Part shown: one piece after another, positions 10,131-17,972 of the stretch
Numbering within the stretch: the first letter of the stretch is position 1
How the letters are laid out: the number at the start of each line of letters is the position of its first letter
NCBI GenBank assembly: GCA_963798745.1
Contig: CAWCUF010000003.1
Location: 558,001 to 622,000, forward strand
Length of the DNA: 64,000 nucleotides
Direction: 5' to 3'
From: Prado023 sp963798745
GTDB taxonomy: Bacteria > Actinomycetota > Actinomycetes > S36-B12 > CAIYMF01
Notes under the pieces: model-generated
The model's input: only the letters and a program-made list of their open reading frames with translations
Told to the model about the DNA's origin: nothing
Database searches by the model: none
Made by a program: the position numbers and the translations under genes

Positions 10131-10320
10131 CGCCCGTGCCCCGTGCATCGTGCTGCGCCGCCGGCACCTCGCAGCCCCGCGCCCCGCGCCCGCCGCCGCC
10201 TGGCACCTCAGCCGTGCCCCGCGCCCCGGCCGCCCGGCACCTCGCAGCCCCGCGCCCCGCGCCCGCCCCCTCCCCCACCCCTCACCCCGCGCCCCCGCCC
10301 TACCCCGCCCCGCCCCCCGC
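10131..10320. repeat. C-rich low-complexity intergenic stretch with a 32-bp direct repeat
   Basis: This stretch is almost pure C/G with CCCGCGCCCCGCGCCCGCC runs. A 32-bp block beginning GGCACCTCGCAGCCCCG occurs at 10163 and again at 10236. Weakly open frames here are compositional artefacts. It separates the fad promoter from repeat cluster A. Confidence 0.6.
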
Positions 10321-10321
10321 G

Positions 10322-10404
10322 GGATCGATCCAAGTTTGCGAGGCAGGGGGCCCAGCGGACTTGGATCGATCGCCTGCGGGGCGAGGAGACTTGGATGGAT
10401 TCGG
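10322..10404. repeat. Intergenic repeat cluster A (three CTTGGATSGATCC motifs)
   Basis: Three copies of a roughly 13-bp motif, consensus ACTTGGATSGATCC, begin at 10322 (reverse), 10360 (forward) and 10390 (forward). The first two pair perfectly over 13 bp (10323-10335 with 10359-10371), leaving a 23-nt loop. The same orientation and the same 38- and 30-bp spacings recur in cluster B at 11552, while the spacer sequences have diverged. Conservation of motif and spacing but not spacer points to a functional or propagated element, such as a REP/BIME-like repeat or a multi-site binding array. Confidence 0.75.
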
Positions 10405-10495
10405 CGCGGGGCCGATCGGTCCGAAGGCGGTCATTGTCCACAGGGTGGGGGCTCGGGGGGTTCCCCGAGGGGCTGCTGGCGCGCAGGATCGGCTC

Positions 10496-11452
10496 GTGCG
10501 TTCTCTGCGTCCTGTGCCTCGACCGGCTGTTGCGTTGGGCGTTGCCGTCCCGGAGATCGCGCGGGTGCAGGACGGCGTGTTCACCCGGTCTCAGGCGCGC
10601 GCCGAAGGGTGGTCGGACGACCGGGCGCGGTCACTCGTGCGCACGGGTGTGTGGCGTCGGCTCGCGGGTACGGTCCTTCATGGCGCCGAGACCTCCGTCG
10701 GAGCCTGGCAGCGGGCTCGAGCGGTCAGCCTCACCGGCGGACTCGTCGTGAGCCACACGACGGCCGGGGCGCTCTGGGGGATGCGCGTCGATGACTCCCT
10801 GCACGGGATCGGACATGTGGCGCGCCGGACCAGCCCGGTGGTGGCGCACCGGATCCCCCTGCGCGCTGGCGAGGGAGTCAAGGTTGCGGGACTTGCCGTC
10901 ACCTCGCCGATGCGGACCCTCACGGACCTGCTGTGCGCACTACCTCAGGACGCTGCCGTCACGATGGCCACCGACGCCCTGCGCGTCGGCCTGGTCACCG
11001 CCGACGACCTGCTGGCCGCCGCCGCGCTGGGCCACGGGCGCACCGGAGCTCCCCGAGCTCGGGAGCTCGCCGACTCGTGTCGATGGGGACCGCACTCATT
11101 CCTCGAATGGCGCTTCCACCATCTGATCGGCGGCCTGGGAGGAGTTGGAGGCCTGGGAGGCGCAGGAGGTCAGTGGCGCTTCAACGTCGATGTCCACGAC
11201 GAGGTGGGATTCGTAGGCCGAGTCGACGCCGTCCACGCCGAGGCCAAGGTCATCGTCGAACTCGACGGCCGGCAGTTCCACGGCCCGGACACCTTCCAGG
11301 CCGACCGCACCCGTGACCAGCGGCTGATCGCGATGGGCTATGTGGTCCTCCGACTCACCTGGCAGGACCTCGAGCAGCGCCCATGGGAGGTCCTCGAGCG
11401 CATCCGGGCCACGCTGCGCCTGCGCGCCGGTGCCATGGGCCGAGCCGCCTGA
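10496..11452 (+). CDS. AbiEi-antitoxin-like N-terminus with DUF559/Vsr-like endonuclease domain
   Basis: The roughly 318-residue protein belongs to a common actinobacterial family. The N-terminal part (PEIARVQDGVFTRSQARAEG) resembles the AbiEi winged-helix region of type IV toxin-antitoxin antitoxins. The C-terminal part (RVDAVHAEAKVIVELDG, then RTRDQRLIAMGYVVLRLTW) is the DUF559 PD-(D/E)XK nuclease-like fold. Between them is a Gly-rich insert (GGLGGVGGLGGAGG, around 11130-11170). GTG 10496 is a best guess; the frame is open further upstream through low-complexity DNA. Repeat clusters A and B flank the gene at similar distances, suggesting a cassette. Function is unproven. Confidence 0.7.
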   Translation: MRSLRPVPRPAVALGVAVPEIARVQDGVFTRSQARAEGWSDDRARSLVRTGVWRRLAGTVLHGAETSVGAWQRARAVSLTGGLVVSHTTAGALWGMRVDDSLHGIGHVARRTSPVVAHRIPLRAGEGVKVAGLAVTSPMRTLTDLLCALPQDAAVTMATDALRVGLVTADDLLAAAALGHGRTGAPRARELADSCRWGPHSFLEWRFHHLIGGLGGVGGLGGAGGQWRFNVDVHDEVGFVGRVDAVHAEAKVIVELDGRQFHGPDTFQADRTRDQRLIAMGYVVLRLTWQDLEQRPWEVLERIRATLRLRAGAMGRAA

Positions 11453-11551
11453 AACCGCGTCGGCCGTCTCCCCCCGCATCGCGTTCCACCGCCACCTCGC
11501 GCGTCGTCCCGCACCGCGCCCCACGTCGCTCGCCCGGCGTGCGGCGTCGCC

Positions 11552-11634
11552 GGATCAATCCAAGCTTCCGGGCACGACACCCCAGCGAAGTTGGATCGAT
11601 CCCAGTTCAGGCCAGCAAACTTGGATGGATCCAG
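11552..11634. repeat. Intergenic repeat cluster B (three CTTGGATSGATCC motifs)
   Basis: This is the second copy of the cluster A architecture. Motifs start at 11552 (reverse, GGATCAATCCAAG), 11590 (forward, GTTGGATCGATCC) and 11620 (forward, CTTGGATGGATCC), with spacings of 38 and 30 bp exactly as in cluster A. The block CCCAGCG before the second motif is also shared. It lies 100 bp after the DUF559-type gene and 170 bp before the HAD gene. No further copies were seen in the window. Confidence 0.75.
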
Positions 11635-11804
11635 CCGACCGGCGCGGGGCGGGCGGCGCGGACAGTCCGGGTGGCGCGGACGGTGGGCGTGGCTGGGCGG
11701 AGCGGGCGAGCGCACGGCTCGCGGCGGGCGTGAGCCCGGGCTCGGCACGCGTGGTGTCAGGCGGGCGGGCTAGCCTGCTGTGCACACCCGCGGAAGGGGC
11801 GCAC

Positions 11805-12623
11805 ATGGGCCGGCTGAGCGTGATCTGCGACATGGACGGCGTGATCTACCGGGGTAAGGAGTTGATCCCCGGGGCCACGGAGTTCGTGGCCCACATGCGC
11901 TCCGAGGGCATACCGTTCCTGTTCCTGACCAACAACTCCGAGCAGACTCCGCTGGACCTCGCCCGAAAGCTCGACGGGATGGGCATCCACGGGCTCACCC
12001 AGGCCAACTTCATCACCGCGGCGATCGCCACCGCGCAGTTCCTGCACGCCCAGCGTCCGCACTCCACGGCCTACGTCCTGGGCGGCTCGGGCCTGGCCGC
12101 CGCGATGTACAACGTGGGCTACTCGATCACCGAGAGCCGTCCCGAGTACGTGGTGGTCGGCAAGACCTCGAACTTCAGCTTCGCCACCATGCGCAAGGCC
12201 GCCCAGCTCATCGATGGCGGGGCGAAGTTCATCGGCACCAACCCGGACATGATCGACCCGGTCGAGGGGGGCACGGAGCCCGCCGCCGGCGCCATCCTGG
12301 CCGCGGTCCAGGCGGCTACGGGTCGGGCGCCCTACATCGTGGGCAAGCCCAACTCACTGATGATGATCTACGCCCGCCAGATGCTCGGGGCGCACGCCGA
12401 GGACTGCGTGATGATCGGCGATCGGATGGACACCGACATCGTCGGCGGACTCGAGGCCGGAATGCGCACCGCACTGGTGCTCTCCGGGGTATCCAACCGC
12501 GACACGGTCGAGCACTTCCCGTACCGCCCGGACTTCATCTTCGACTCGGTGGGCCACATCGACTGGGATGAGCTCGCGGCTGGCGTCGAGGACGGCGACG
12601 ACGACACGGAGCGCTCCGGATGA
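11805..12623 (+). CDS. HAD-IIA (NagD-like) phosphatase
   Basis: The 272-residue protein has HAD motif I DMDGV (D9 nucleophile, D11), motif II LTNNS (41-45), the GKPNS lysine motif and the final GDRMDTD acidic motif. The large C2 cap between motifs II and III makes it NagD-like (class IIA), the group that holds p-nitrophenyl phosphatases, phosphoglycolate/glycerol-phosphate phosphatases and nucleotidases. ATG 11805 has GGAAGGGG upstream. The glycerol-1-phosphate dehydrogenase gene starts 34 bp downstream, so a glycerol-phosphate-type substrate is a sensible guess. Confidence 0.85.
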   Translation: MGRLSVICDMDGVIYRGKELIPGATEFVAHMRSEGIPFLFLTNNSEQTPLDLARKLDGMGIHGLTQANFITAAIATAQFLHAQRPHSTAYVLGGSGLAAAMYNVGYSITESRPEYVVVGKTSNFSFATMRKAAQLIDGGAKFIGTNPDMIDPVEGGTEPAAGAILAAVQAATGRAPYIVGKPNSLMMIYARQMLGAHAEDCVMIGDRMDTDIVGGLEAGMRTALVLSGVSNRDTVEHFPYRPDFIFDSVGHIDWDELAAGVEDGDDDTERSG

Positions 12624-12657
12624 CGCCGAGGACGCGCACTGCTGGGAAGGTGGCCCG

Positions 12658-13713
12658 ATGACCACGGCGATCCAGATTCCGACCCTGCTGCGGATCAAGC
12701 CCAACACCCTCTACAAGTTGGGCAAGTACCTGCGCCGCAACGGCTTCGACCGGATCGCCCTGTTCTACGGCGAGGGGATGGCCGACCTCCTCGGCCAGAC
12801 CGTGGAGATCTCGCTGGACAGTTCCGAGATCCGAACCAGCTCGACGCACACGGTGAGCGGCAACGACATCGAGGATGTCGTGACCAGCGCGTTCGGCCTG
12901 TCGCGCTCGACCGATGCGATCGTCGCGGTCGGGGGCGGGATGGCCATCGACTACGCCAAGTACGCCGGCTTCCTGGCCGGTAAGCCCGTGATCGCGGTAC
13001 CCACCGCGCTGAGCAACGACGGCTTCTGCTCACCGGGCGCGAGCCTCAAGGTGGCCGGCCGGCGTACGAGCTGCCCGGCGCGCATCCCGTACGGAGTCGT
13101 GCTGGACACCGCCCTGATCGCGAAGTCGCCGTCCCGGTTCAGCCACTCCGGGGTGGGTGACCTGCTGAGCAAGTACTCCGCCGTCTTCGACTGGAAGCTG
13201 TCGTACTGGGAGACCGGCGAGCAGGTCAACGACTTCGCCGTGCTGATCGCCTTGCAGAGCGTGGAGAACTTCGTCAACCACCCGCACAAGTCGCTCGGGG
13301 ACCTCGAGTTCATCAAGCTCATGGCCGGGGCGCTGGTGATGAGCGGAGTGGCGATGGAGGTCTGCGACTCCTCGCGACCGGCCTCGGGCAGTGAGCACCT
13401 GATCTCGCACGCCTATGACAAGGTGGCCGAGCGCCCCAGCATGCACGGCCTCCAGGTCGGGCTGGCCAGCATCGCGACGATGTGGTTGCAGGAGCACCCC
13501 AGACTCGAGGACGTGATGTCGGTGCTGGCCGAGACCGGGTTCCTGCACTTCGTGAAGGAGAACCCGCTGGACAAGGCCGCCTTCCTGGAGTCGATCCGGG
13601 TTGCGCCGACGATCAAGGACCAGTACTTCACGATCCTGTCGCCGAAGGGCAACGTGGAGCGGCTGGTCGAGTTCGTCACCGACAGCCCGATCTGGGACGG
13701 CCTGCTGGTCTGA
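12658..13713 (+). CDS. sn-Glycerol-1-phosphate dehydrogenase family protein
   Basis: The 351-residue protein belongs to the iron/zinc polyol dehydrogenase superfamily. It has GGG (92-94) for NAD(P) binding, metal-ligand candidates D168 (GVGD), H247 in GSEHLISH and H263 in MHGLQVG. The GSEH..SH...HG.QVG pattern distinguishes G1P dehydrogenases (archaeal EgsA, Bacillus AraM) from glycerol dehydrogenases. It would reduce dihydroxyacetone phosphate to sn-glycerol-1-phosphate, the archaeal-type backbone enantiomer. GGGAAGG precedes ATG 12658. It probably forms an operon with the HAD phosphatase. No geranylgeranylglyceryl-phosphate synthase is in the window. Confidence 0.8.
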   Translation: MTTAIQIPTLLRIKPNTLYKLGKYLRRNGFDRIALFYGEGMADLLGQTVEISLDSSEIRTSSTHTVSGNDIEDVVTSAFGLSRSTDAIVAVGGGMAIDYAKYAGFLAGKPVIAVPTALSNDGFCSPGASLKVAGRRTSCPARIPYGVVLDTALIAKSPSRFSHSGVGDLLSKYSAVFDWKLSYWETGEQVNDFAVLIALQSVENFVNHPHKSLGDLEFIKLMAGALVMSGVAMEVCDSSRPASGSEHLISHAYDKVAERPSMHGLQVGLASIATMWLQEHPRLEDVMSVLAETGFLHFVKENPLDKAAFLESIRVAPTIKDQYFTILSPKGNVERLVEFVTDSPIWDGLLV

Positions 13714-13779
13714 GGGCTCGAGCCGAGCGCCGCCGCAGGCATGGGGAGCGAGAGCCGGCGGGGCATCCGCGCCGAACGG

Positions 13780-14030
13780 GCGACCGAGGCGTGGGGTTGG
13801 CCACCCAGGCGCGGGCTTGGCCACCCAGGCGCGGGCTTGGCCACCCAGGCGCGGGCTTGGCCACCCAGGCGCGGGCTTGGCCACCCAGGCGCGGGCTTGG
13901 CCACCCAGGCGCGGGCTTGGCGACCGAGGCGTGGGGTTGGCCACCGAGGGTGGGCTTGACGACCGACGGTGGGGTTGGCCACCGAGGGCCGGGGTTGGCA
14001 ACGGGCACGTGCGGGTTGGCGGTGGGCGCG
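13780..14030. repeat. 20-bp minisatellite with degenerate edges
   Basis: Six identical 20-bp units (CCACCCAGGCGCGGGCTTGG) run head to tail from 13801 to 13920. They are flanked on both sides by the variant CGACCGAGGCGTGGGGTTGG (13781-13800, 13921-13940) and then by progressively degenerate units to about 14030. Identical core with diverged edges is the signature of recent slippage or unequal exchange. The array fills the gap between the G1P dehydrogenase stop and the TerC promoter. The units have no unique spacers, so this is not a CRISPR array. Confidence 0.9.
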
Positions 14031-14077
14031 TGAGGAAGCCAGCGGCAGCAGCGGCGGCGGGGGTCGGCGGTTGTTAC

Positions 14078-14083
14078 TACGAT
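14078..14083 (+). promoter_or_regulatory. -10 element (TACGAT) of a leaderless TerC transcript
   Basis: TACGAT fits the actinobacterial TANNNT -10 and ends seven bases before the GTG at 14091. No purine-rich ribosome site exists in the interval. Transcription is therefore likely to start at or next to the start codon. Confidence 0.5.
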
Positions 14084-14090
14084 TCATCTC

Positions 14091-15155
14091 GTGCCCTCGA
14101 CGATTGCGCTGACCTCGGCCGTGCATGCCGCCACCTCCTCGGGCGAGGGCACCGCACTGGCGCTGACGTGGCAGGTGTGGGCGATCACGCTGGGCATGAT
14201 CGTGGCGCTGTTCGCGATGGACCTGATCGTCAGCGGCCGCAACCCGCACGCGGTCGGGTTCCGCGAGGCGGCAGTGTGGTCGGTGTTCTACATCGGCGTT
14301 GCCATCGTGTTCGGCCTCGTGTTCGCGGCGTGGGCAGGTCCGCCCTTCGGTGCGGAGTACTTCGCCGGCTACATCGTCGAGAAGACGCTGTCCATCGACA
14401 ACCTGTTCGTGTTCGTGATCATCATGAGCGCGTTCGCCGTGCCGGCCGAGCACCGGCGCACGCTGCTGACCCTGGGCATCGCCCTGGCCCTGGTGCTGCG
14501 CGCGATCTTCATCGCGATCGGCGCAACGCTGCTCGCCTACTTCTCGTTCATGTTCCTGGTGTTCGGCGCGATCCTGATCATCACCGGTATCAAGCTCTAC
14601 CAGCACCGCGACCAGGACCCGGACATCGAGGACAACGCCCTGGTCCGCGCGACCAAGCGGCGCATCCCGGTCACCGACGACTACCGCGGAGGTCGCTTCT
14701 TCGTCCGCGAGAACGGTGTGCGCACCGCGACCCCGCTGTTCATCGCGTTCGTGGCGATCGCCAGCACCGACATCCTGTTCGCCCTCGACTCGATCCCGGC
14801 GGTGTACGGGGTCACCGACGAGGCGTTCATCGTGTTCGCCGCCAACGCCTTCGCACTGCTCGGCCTGCGCGCCCTGTTCTTCCTCGTCGACGGTCTGCTG
14901 GATCGCCTCGTATACCTGTCCAGCGGCCTGGCGCTGATCCTGGTGTTCATCGGGATCAAGCTCACGCTGCACTGGGCGCACGGGATCTGGCCCGAGGTCC
15001 CGGAGATCACGATCGGCTTCTCGCTGGTGTTCATCGCCATCGTGCTCACCGTCACGACGGTCGCGAGCCTGATCGCGGTGCGCCGCGATCCGTCGCGCAA
15101 GGCACACCCGGGGTCGTTCACCGACAACGTCGACGACACCAGCCCCGGCGTGTAG
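14091..15155 (+). CDS. TerC/Alx family integral membrane protein
   Basis: The 354-residue protein has about nine transmembrane helices and the TerC hallmarks EKTLSIDNLFVF and ASTDILFALDSIPA, with acidic residues inside the membrane. TerC/Alx/MeeF proteins are linked to Mn2+ export, metalation of exported enzymes and tellurite resistance. The charged loop around residues 165-200 and the C-terminal tail are cytoplasmic. GTG 14091 appears leaderless. No Mn riboswitch (yybP-ykoY) fold is recognisable in front of it. Confidence 0.85.
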   Translation: MPSTIALTSAVHAATSSGEGTALALTWQVWAITLGMIVALFAMDLIVSGRNPHAVGFREAAVWSVFYIGVAIVFGLVFAAWAGPPFGAEYFAGYIVEKTLSIDNLFVFVIIMSAFAVPAEHRRTLLTLGIALALVLRAIFIAIGATLLAYFSFMFLVFGAILIITGIKLYQHRDQDPDIEDNALVRATKRRIPVTDDYRGGRFFVRENGVRTATPLFIAFVAIASTDILFALDSIPAVYGVTDEAFIVFAANAFALLGLRALFFLVDGLLDRLVYLSSGLALILVFIGIKLTLHWAHGIWPEVPEITIGFSLVFIAIVLTVTTVASLIAVRRDPSRKAHPGSFTDNVDDTSPGV

Positions 15156-15187
15156 GTCGCCGGGCGCGGCGGCGGCGCGGCGCGGGG

Positions 15188-16450
15188 TCAGGCGAGCAGA
15201 GCCTGGCCGAGGTACTCGCCGGGCGCCACTCCCCTGGGGATCGCGAACAGCGCCGAGCCGATCGGCGTGGTCCACACATTGAGCACGTCGGCCTCGGCCA
15301 ACCGCTGCTGGATCGGCACGAACTGCGTCATCGGATCGGCCATGTAGGCCGCGAACAGCAACCCCGCGTCCGGGTCGCCGTCCTTGGTGAAGCCCACGTC
15401 GTAGTTGTAGGGCCGGCGCAGGATGCGCTCGGCGGGGGCCTGGACGTGCGCCAGGCGCATGTGCGCCGTGGGCGGGATCACCAGGAAGCCGTTGGCGTCG
15501 ACGGCCTCGTAGTCGGGGGCCTCGAACTCGCCACCGCCGGTCAAAGGCCCCCCGTCGGACAGCGTCCGCCCGATCGCCTGCTCCTTGGCCGCCAGGTCCA
15601 TACCACCCCAGGTCCGCAGGTCCATCGCGATCCGCCGCACGACCATCGCGGTGCCCCCGACCAGCCACGTGGGGGCGTCGTCGATCCACACGACGTCGGC
15701 GAAATCCGGTGTGCCCGGCTCGGGATTGACGGTGCCGTCCACCTGACCCATGAGGTTGCGACCGGTCCCGGCGGGCGAGGTGTGCACCGGCCGGTGGAAG
15801 CCTGCTTGCGACCAGCGCACGCTCGCGAACGGGCTGGCGTCGTTGAGCAGCACCCGCAGCGTGTGCGAGACGGTCATCGGGTCCTCGGAGGCCACCACCA
15901 ACAGCAGGTCCCCGTCACTCCAGCGTGGCGACAGCTCGTCGATGGAGAACTCCGGCAGGCCGGCAGCCAGCCAGGCCGGAGCCTGATCGGAAGCCCCGGC
16001 GGCCCTCAGGAAGCCGGGGCCGAACCCAACCGTGACCGTCAACCGGGCCGGCACTCCGGCCAACTCCGGCTCCGGGTCGGCCAGCGCCGGCACGCCACGG
16101 GTCAACCGGTCGATGTCGTCGGTGAGCAGCAGCAGCAGGCGGCGCAGCGCGTCGCGGTCCATGCCCTTGGCCAGGTCGAGGGCCACGAACGTCGCATGCC
16201 CCTGCAGCGGCGTCTCGATCCCAGCCTGATGGGCGCCCTGGAAGGGGATGACGGCCTGACCGAGCGACTCGGCCTGGGCCGGGCTGCTCGACCCACCGGC
16301 CCGCGGCGGGGCTGCACCGGCCGGCCCGGCGGAACCGGCCAGCGCCGCACCGACTCCCCCGAGGGTGAACCCCCCGAGCAGCGCGCGGCGGCTGACCGCA
16401 CGCGCGGGTGCGCCGGTCGCCCGGTCGTGCGGTCGCGACGCGGTGTCCAC
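15188..16450 (-). CDS. Tat-exported Dyp-type haem peroxidase
   Basis: The roughly 420-residue protein begins with a twin-arginine signal (SRRALLGGF, about 20-28) and a hydrophobic stretch ending AGAA. The mature part has the DyP motif GQVDGTVNP, with the distal-haem Asp, and the conserved C-terminal FVPIQQRL region, as in EfeB-like peroxidases exported folded with haem. GTG 16450 is chosen because GGAGGA lies just before it; a TTG at 16465 is the alternative. It converges with TerC with 32 bp between stops. No EfeU/EfeO iron-uptake genes are adjacent, so a stand-alone secreted peroxidase is more likely. Confidence 0.85.
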   Translation of the reverse strand: MDTASRPHDRATGAPARAVSRRALLGGFTLGGVGAALAGSAGPAGAAPPRAGGSSSPAQAESLGQAVIPFQGAHQAGIETPLQGHATFVALDLAKGMDRDALRRLLLLLTDDIDRLTRGVPALADPEPELAGVPARLTVTVGFGPGFLRAAGASDQAPAWLAAGLPEFSIDELSPRWSDGDLLLVVASEDPMTVSHTLRVLLNDASPFASVRWSQAGFHRPVHTSPAGTGRNLMGQVDGTVNPEPGTPDFADVVWIDDAPTWLVGGTAMVVRRIAMDLRTWGGMDLAAKEQAIGRTLSDGGPLTGGGEFEAPDYEAVDANGFLVIPPTAHMRLAHVQAPAERILRRPYNYDVGFTKDGDPDAGLLFAAYMADPMTQFVPIQQRLAEADVLNVWTTPIGSALFAIPRGVAPGEYLGQALLA

Positions 16451-16499
16451 GCGTCCTCCGATCAAGTCCTGAACTCGACTCGTCCAGTCAAGTTCCCGG

Positions 16500-17060
16500 T
16501 CAGCTCGAGGGGCTGGCCGAGGCTATCGAGTCCATCGAGTCCATCGAACCCTCCGGCTCGTACGGCTCGGCGCCACCCTCGAACGGCTTGGCGACACCAC
16601 TGTAGGCCGCCGTGGCACCGTCGGCACACGTCATGGTGATGTCGACGGTCTGCCCGGCCTCGATCGGTGCGGGCAGCTCCATGAGCATGAGGTGGTCCTT
16701 GCCCGGGGCCAGGGTGGCCGTGCCCCCGGCCGGGATGACCAGGCCGCCGGCCTTGGGCTGCATGACCATCGCCCCATCCTTGTCGACGACCTCGTGGATC
16801 TCCATCATCCCGGCCGCCGGGCTGGTGGCCGAGACGACCGTGACCTCGGCGGTGCCGGTGTTGGTCAGCGTTCCGAATGCCGCGGTCATCTCAGCGTCGG
16901 CGGCCCTGACCCAGGTGTCCGAGGTGGTGATCGCGCAGCCGGCCGCCGCGGTCGGGCTGGCCGCCGCGACGTCAGTCTCACTCGATGAGCAGCCGGCCAG
17001 CAGGCCCAGGCCGAGCAGGGCTGCGGCGGGCAGGGAAACGGTGCGGAGCGCCGTGGACAT
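16500..17060 (-). CDS. PCu(A)C domain copper chaperone lipoprotein
   Basis: The 186-residue precursor has a lipobox LLAGC (Cys24), so it is anchored outside the membrane. The PCu(A)C copper motif is visible: M86, H89, M98/M100 and H123-x-M125, close to the H(M)X10MX21HXM consensus. Such proteins bind Cu(I) in the periplasm or cell-wall space and pass it to cytochrome oxidase or other targets. The C-terminal tail is Ser/Asp/Met-rich (SMDSMDS). A CsoR-type operator overlaps its promoter region, so it is probably copper-induced. Confidence 0.85.
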   Translation of the reverse strand: MSTALRTVSLPAAALLGLGLLAGCSSSETDVAAASPTAAAGCAITTSDTWVRAADAEMTAAFGTLTNTGTAEVTVVSATSPAAGMMEIHEVVDKDGAMVMQPKAGGLVIPAGGTATLAPGKDHLMLMELPAPIEAGQTVDITMTCADGATAAYSGVAKPFEGGAEPYEPEGSMDSMDSIASASPSS

Positions 17061-17087
17061 GGGACCCTCTTCCTTCAGTGGTGTGAA

Positions 17088-17101
17088 TACCCCTGGGGGT
17101 G
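17088..17101 (-). promoter_or_regulatory. CsoR-type operator upstream of the PCu(A)C gene
   Basis: Read on the minus strand the site is CACCCCCAGGGGTA. It nearly matches the perfect dyad ATACCCC-CAA-GGGGTAT in front of csoR (25711-25727). It lies 28-41 bp upstream of ATG 17060, overlapping a TATTCA hexamer that could be the -10. The C-tract/G-tract dyad is typical of copper-responsive CsoR operators. Confidence 0.6.
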
Positions 17102-17297
17102 TAGCGAGAAGCCTACCGCGTGGGGTGTCGGTGCTGGCGACGTCACCACGGTACGCCCGGGCAAGTGCCACATTCCGCCCGGCCCCCGCATGGTCCGGCG
17201 CCCGTCCGGGCGCGCTCGCGCACACGGGGCCTTTCACCACTGGCGGAGGTCGCCGACGAGAGGTGCGGTCCCCCGCTCGGCCGTACCCTTGTGCATC

Positions 17298-17972
17298 ATG
17301 CCCACTGCACCGGCCCCGGATCTCGCCGAGGTCTCCCTGATGGACGCCTTCGGTGGGCGGCGCGGCGTGCTGGACTCCGGCCTGCCACCGGTGACGTTCG
17401 TCACGGCCTACCTGCTCTCCGGGTCCACCCTGAGCGTGGCCCTGATCGCGGCGCTGCTCGCAGGTGGCGTGGTCACGGCGCTGCGACTGGCGCACAAGGA
17501 CACCCTCCGGCACGCGCTGGCCGGGTTCGGCGCCGTGGCCCTGGCTGCCTTCGTCGCCTCCCAGACCGGTCGGCCACAGGACTACTTCCTGCCCAGCCTG
17601 CTGTCGAACGCCGCGGCCGCCCTGGCCTGGGCGGTCTCGATCTGGGTCAGGCGGCCATTCCTCGGGATCACCGTCGGCGCACTGACCCGCTCGTCGGTGT
17701 GGCGCACCGATCCGCTGATGCTGGCCGCCTACTGCCGCGCGAGCTGGATCTGGGTGGCCTCGTTCCTGGTCCGGGTCGCGGTGATGACCCCGCTGTGGCT
17801 GGCCGGCCAGACCGTGGCGCTCGGGGTGGCCAAGATCGCCTTGGGCTGGCCGATGGTCCTGGTGGTGATCTGGCTGTCCTGGCTGGTCGTCGAGCCGGCC
17901 CATCGGGCGCGCAGCCGCGCACTGGCCCGGGAGCAGGCCGAATCGCTGGCTAGCGAACCGACCATCGGCTGA
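17298..17972 (+). CDS. DUF3159 membrane protein
   Basis: The 224-residue protein has five or six hydrophobic segments and the DUF3159 opening MDAFGGRRGVLDSGLPP. DUF3159 is an actinobacterial family with no assigned biochemical role that I know of. ATG 17298 follows TACCCT (17284-17289) by eight bases with no ribosome site, so the transcript is probably leaderless. Its 3' end overlaps the convergent SDR gene by 23 bp. Confidence 0.8.
   Translation: MPTAPAPDLAEVSLMDAFGGRRGVLDSGLPPVTFVTAYLLSGSTLSVALIAALLAGGVVTALRLAHKDTLRHALAGFGAVALAAFVASQTGRPQDYFLPSLLSNAAAALAWAVSIWVRRPFLGITVGALTRSSVWRTDPLMLAAYCRASWIWVASFLVRVAVMTPLWLAGQTVALGVAKIALGWPMVLVVIWLSWLVVEPAHRARSRALAREQAESLASEPTIG

Noticed and set aside
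13780..14030. CRISPR array
   Set aside because: The 20-bp units are directly adjacent with no spacers, and no cas genes are present.
15156..15187. Bidirectional intrinsic terminator between terC and the DyP gene
   Set aside because: The 32 bp are GC-rich but contain no stable inverted repeat and no T-run.
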